Program-made: the position numbers and the translations under genes
Notes under the pieces: generated by a model
Seen by the model: only the letters and a program-made list of their open reading frames with translations
Told to the model about the DNA's origin: nothing
Database searches by the model: none
Shown here: piece after piece, positions 60,347 to 64,000 of the stretch
Numbering within the stretch: position 1 is the first letter of the stretch
Layout: each line of letters begins with the position of its first letter
Assembly (NCBI GenBank): GCA_008933635.1
Contig: WBUQ01000001.1
Coordinates: 124,001 to 188,000, forward strand
DNA from: Desulfobulbaceae bacterium
GTDB taxonomy: Bacteria > Desulfobacterota > Desulfobulbia > Desulfobulbales > Desulfocapsaceae
DNA: 64,000 bases
Direction of reading: 5' to 3'

Positions 60347-63300
60347 GGCTCGACCCCCCTATTCCTGAGAGGTGTCCAGGCGACCTTGATTTCTGAAGCC
60401 CACTCATCCCATACATCGTCGGGGATGTTTTTTATTCTCCACCAGCCTGTTAATTTGCTGATAAATTCTGACATGGAAACGGTGTTAGCCTCTTCATCAT
60501 GAAATTCTAATTGAAGAATCTGCGCAGACGGTCCTGCAAGAACAGTTAATAATGCGAGGACATCATTCACATCGGCTGTTGTATCTGTAATCATATGGAC
60601 GTCTGATAGGTGGAAAGTATTGCTTTTTGTATTTCTAATCTTTGCAAGAATCTTTTCCCAGAGATCAAGCCATTTCCTGTCATGGCCTAACTGTTTTTGA
60701 ATGTAAACTTCAATTTGTTTCATCGGCATCGCGAATAGTTCGATTGTTTCTGATGCGCAGGATTCGATTATCTTGTTAAATTCATTTTTTATAAGCTCTT
60801 CGAGGTCGGATGCCATCCTAAAGACATTGGTGAACTCTGCAAACGCCCAGCGGCCATGTTTTCCAAGATTGTTGACTCCAGGAATCCAATAGGTATCCAT
60901 AGTTGATTTTTTTTCTTTAGCATCCTCCCCTCTATAACCCTTGATCTCGATAATCAGATGGAGGAGGTCGTCTTCGCCATTCCCATCATCCACTAACACG
61001 ATAAAATCTGGAATGTATCTGCGGTTTTCAGAACCGAAACGGTAAGGTACTTCAAATCCAAGGCTGTGATTCTTGACGTATGCTTTGACTTGAGGATGTC
61101 CCTCCACGATTCGACAAAATTCACCTTCCCAGTCGCTATCAAGGATGACCCAGTTGACATGGCAACGTTGGGCGTTGGTCTGCCAGCGATCTCTTTTAGA
61201 AGTGTTGAAACTGACGTGCATGGTCGATCCAATGGGATTGTATGGATCTAAAACCGCTTTTATCGGATGGGTCCCGATGTGCGCACGAGTAATACCGGCA
61301 GTAATTTTTTCACATGCCATATCGGCGAGCATCTTATATTTCAGCTGTGCCGGATAGGTGCCGCCGCTGCAACGTAGATATGTCTCTAACCACAAGCGAA
61401 CAATTCTTTTGAGTTGGCCGAATAGATGGAGTTGTGGTTCGTCGTTGGCATCACGCCATTTATTCAACACCAAATGCGATGTCAGCTCATAGATTACCTG
61501 CGAAGGCCGTATATCTCCCGTGTGAACGAGGTTGAGATCGACCTGGGCACCGATGATTCCGGCGTTACTGGTTTCAGTTGCACCGACCAGTTCAGGCGTC
61601 AGATCCATTGTGGAGTCTTCGTTGAAATCAGCGCTGAGTCGTTCTTCTGGAAGTTCGACCCGATATCCAGCTACACGGGGAAATCGTATTTCCAGGTGAT
61701 CGCGATCCGGGCGGATTGCTCTGACATGGATAGTTTCGCGTGGAGGCTGTGGCGGAGAGACAACCGGCTTTGCAGTGAAATCAAAAGGTATTCCGAGGAC
61801 ATCAGCATATTCAACGTTGAATAGGCCGTCCTCGTTGAGATCATATGACTGGCGACGCAAAGCACGACCGATGACCTGTTCACAAAGGAGCTGAGTGCCG
61901 AATGCTCGTATCCCAAGGACATGTGTAACAGTATTTGCGTCCCAACCTTCGGTGAGCATCGAGACAGAGACCACACAGCGGATAGATTCCCCGAGGCGGC
62001 CTTCTTTTCCGACGGTGTTCATGACTTCCCGTAACAACTCCTGGTCGGTCAGATTGTCACCTGCTCTCAGATCTCCGGTGCGCTCGACGATCTCGCGGCG
62101 GAATCGGCTGATTTCATCGACGGCCATTCTATGAAAACTCTCATCGAGGGCGTCACCTGATTCGAGTTGTTCGCTGTCGATTAGCAATGTCTTCGGTCGT
62201 CCGAGCGGATTTCCGTGCTCATCAAAATTGCGAAAGAGTGGCAATCGACCGGCAATCGGCTGGCTGGAGCCATCTTTGTTTTCCTGCACAAATCCTGAAA
62301 TATAATCGTAGACCAGTTTGGAGGTTGCGGTGTTGTTACAGACTACGATGAAACACGGAGGAACTTTTATTTCGCTCTCTTGCCAGAGGTTGAATGTCTT
62401 TTCGTAATGGCCATAGAGGGCTTCGAGAGCCGTTTGCAATTGCGGAGGAAGGTCCAAAGGATTGAGAGATTCTCCTTTTCCACGACCTTTCTTTGGCATT
62501 TTCTTGCGGATATGTTCCCAAAGATTACGGAACATCGGCATTTCTTCACCGGGAATGTTATCGGCAACTGGAACCCGTGGCAGTTTGACGATGCCGCACT
62601 CGATAGCATCCATGAGTGAAAAATCGCTCATAGTCCAAGGAAAGAGCGTTCCTTCAACATAACCCGAGCCACTCAAGAAGAAAGGAGTTGCCGACAGATC
62701 TATGAGGTGACTGAGCCCGAGTTTGCGGTTGACAATCTCAAGCCCGGAGATCCACAAGCGAGCCGCTTCATTGTTCTTTTCAGCCTCTTTCTTGTCATCG
62801 CCTTTCAGCTCTTCCTCGACGGCCTCTTCAGGTTTTTCGCGATAGCAGTGGTGAGCCTCGTCATTCAGCGCCATGATGGTTTTCAGGCCCATCAGATCCG
62901 GCATGACTCTTTGCAACATCTGCCCTTCCGTTTCAACTGTCAGCAGAGCATCTCCGGTGCGACCTTGAAGTAAGGCCCTTCCGCCTTTCGATATATCAAT
63001 GCGTTCGCGTAACTTGAAGGCATGGTAATTGGTGATGACAATCTTTGCTCGTTCCAGGTCGGCGAGCATATCCGATGGAACTATCTCCCGGCTCTGGTAG
63101 TAACTGTCGGGATCATTTGGCTGAAGGACACGTAACCGGTCGCGGATAGTTATTCCTGGTGTAACGATGAGGAAACCGCGAGTGAACTTTTTACTTGTAG
63201 GACGGCGCACCGCATTGATTGTCTGCCAGGCGATAATCATGGCCATAACAGTGGTTTTGCCTGCTCCTGTAGCCAATTTCAATGCCAGACGCATGAGTTC

Positions 63301-63792
63301 CGGATTGGCATCATGATTAGCATTGGCAAGATGCTCAAGAAAGCGCTCTCCGGTTTTTCCAGATTTAGGTGCTACTTCAGTCAGCCAAATAGCAGTCTCA
63401 ACCGCCTCTATCTGACAGAAAAACGGGCGAATACCATTGAATTCGTGATGCCGCCAGTGCTGAAGCAGGCGAGCGGTTTCTGGAGTGACTTTCCAGTCTG
63501 CAGGATTTGGCAGGTTTCGCCACAGGTCTACCTGGATACGCAGGCCGGTGATAATCGATGTTTGATCATACTGCTGGTCTTTTGATTTGAGTTCCTTGAC
63601 ATCAAAGAGACTCTGCTGGAATCCTTTGTCCTTGCGCTTTCTAGGCTTTGGGATCGGTGTAATGAATCGCGCTTGCCGACGACTCTCAATGATCTCAAGT
63701 GTCGGCTGGCCGTCATCGTCCAACTCCCAATGACGAGAAGGATATTCGTAAGGCGAATTGAGAATCGGCTGATCAAAGAAACGGTTATCCAT
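60343..63792 (-). CDS. Res-type helicase with C-terminal endonuclease domain (type III-like)
   Basis: ATG 63792 (MDNRFFDQPILNSPYEYPSRHWELDDDG) follows GCGAGGAAAAAG and is preferred over the TTG eight codons earlier, giving 1149 residues. It has superfamily 2 motifs: LATGAGKTTVM, NDEAHHCY, LSATPFFLSGSGYVEG, SVSMLTEGWDANTVTHVLG and LLCEQVIGRALRR. The C-terminus shows a PD-(D/E)XK site (YIPDFIVLVDD and LIIEIKGYRGED). Such enzymes translocate DNA and cut when unmodified sites are found. It is the first gene of the operon and pairs in function with Mod. About 200 upstream bases to the window edge should hold the promoter. Confidence 0.93.
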   Translation of the reverse strand: MDNRFFDQPILNSPYEYPSRHWELDDDGQPTLEIIESRRQARFITPIPKPRKRKDKGFQQSLFDVKELKSKDQQYDQTSIITGLRIQVDLWRNLPNPADWKVTPETARLLQHWRHHEFNGIRPFFCQIEAVETAIWLTEVAPKSGKTGERFLEHLANANHDANPELMRLALKLATGAGKTTVMAMIIAWQTINAVRRPTSKKFTRGFLIVTPGITIRDRLRVLQPNDPDSYYQSREIVPSDMLADLERAKIVITNYHAFKLRERIDISKGGRALLQGRTGDALLTVETEGQMLQRVMPDLMGLKTIMALNDEAHHCYREKPEEAVEEELKGDDKKEAEKNNEAARLWISGLEIVNRKLGLSHLIDLSATPFFLSGSGYVEGTLFPWTMSDFSLMDAIECGIVKLPRVPVADNIPGEEMPMFRNLWEHIRKKMPKKGRGKGESLNPLDLPPQLQTALEALYGHYEKTFNLWQESEIKVPPCFIVVCNNTATSKLVYDYISGFVQENKDGSSQPIAGRLPLFRNFDEHGNPLGRPKTLLIDSEQLESGDALDESFHRMAVDEISRFRREIVERTGDLRAGDNLTDQELLREVMNTVGKEGRLGESIRCVVSVSMLTEGWDANTVTHVLGIRAFGTQLLCEQVIGRALRRQSYDLNEDGLFNVEYADVLGIPFDFTAKPVVSPPQPPRETIHVRAIRPDRDHLEIRFPRVAGYRVELPEERLSADFNEDSTMDLTPELVGATETSNAGIIGAQVDLNLVHTGDIRPSQVIYELTSHLVLNKWRDANDEPQLHLFGQLKRIVRLWLETYLRCSGGTYPAQLKYKMLADMACEKITAGITRAHIGTHPIKAVLDPYNPIGSTMHVSFNTSKRDRWQTNAQRCHVNWVILDSDWEGEFCRIVEGHPQVKAYVKNHSLGFEVPYRFGSENRRYIPDFIVLVDDGNGEDDLLHLIIEIKGYRGEDAKEKKSTMDTYWIPGVNNLGKHGRWAFAEFTNVFRMASDLEELIKNEFNKIIESCASETIELFAMPMKQIEVYIQKQLGHDRKWLDLWEKILAKIRNTKSNTFHLSDVHMITDTTADVNDVLALLTVLAGPSAQILQLEFHDEEANTVSMSEFISKLTGWWRIKNIPDDVWDEWASEIKVAWTPLRNRGVEP

Positions 63793-64000
63793 ATGCAGAC
63801 TTTTTCCTCGCAATGACGCATGATGGACACGGCCAACTAATTTTTCAATATGCCTGCGTCAAACCGTTCATGCGAAAAGAAATATTTGTAAGGTTCTGAT
63901 TGTTTAGTGCTCTATGTTGACTAGCAAATATGGCATATCCTGACAAGAGTTATCCATGAATGTTGCAATCGTTATATAAATTGGCATTCGATCAATCCTT

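Noticed and set aside
29287-64000. Search for a second copy of the ssrA 3-prime end
   Set aside because: No convincing repeat of GGTTCGACTCCCGCCGCCTCCACCA was found by eye, so no right attachment site is claimed.

Overview
The window reads as the chromosome of an anaerobic deltaproteobacterium (Desulfobacterota, perhaps Desulfobulbales-like). This is inferred from several signs: a selenocysteine-containing SelD, a fused IspDF, a PurF of the propeptide plus iron-sulfur type, an eight-heme cytochrome c, many GAF/PAS sigma-54 activators, and a tmRNA tag reading ADDYNYAVAA. No 16S gene or other marker fixes the species.

Region 1 (1-28900) is ordinary backbone with a strong signalling flavour. 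It holds the tail of polyphosphate kinase, a GNAT plus nitrilase pair beside a hybrid histidine kinase, a NUDIX/transglutaminase/oxidoreductase run, an HD phosphodiesterase-like gene divergent from a GAF-GAF class III cyclase, a GAF sigma-54 activator, and a receiver-GGDEF protein. Housekeeping genes follow: purF, selD with an in-frame UGA, a PepT-like peptidase, ispDF, rnpB, a zinc-ribbon coiled-coil protein, a Nif3-like protein, a CAU tRNA, an M48 protease with TPRs, a GspE-type ATPase, smpB and ssrA.

Region 2 (from 29287) begins exactly at the 3-prime end of ssrA, a classic integration site, and is headed by a tyrosine recombinase. A DUF2958 protein and a second recombinase follow. Then comes a periplasmic/outer-membrane block on the minus strand: a beta-barrel protein, an octaheme cytochrome with TPRs, a sulfatase and another beta-barrel protein with a partial duplicate. 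The next stretch is decaying DNA: a lipoprotein/hydrolase remnant joined to a glycine-zipper remnant, and a transaldolase-like gene without its Schiff-base lysine. It ends with a PAS-GAF sigma-54 activator.

Region 3 (43600-64000) is mobile and defensive. It has a HigBA-like toxin-antitoxin pair between direct repeats, a putative relaxase operon with three unrecognised partner genes, small accessory genes with a broken paralogue, and a large minus-strand defence operon. In transcription order that operon is: Res-type helicase-nuclease, small PD-(D/E)XK-like protein, [IS4-type element], type III-like Mod methylase, SIR2, HerA, RelE-like/UvrD helicase. Three junctions overlap by 4 bases. The IS sits between the second and third genes with 18-base inverted repeats and a 9-base target duplication. 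Removing it restores a natural stop codon and a contiguous six-gene operon. This is the most interesting object in the window. The far end of the integrated element was not found and probably lies beyond base 64000.
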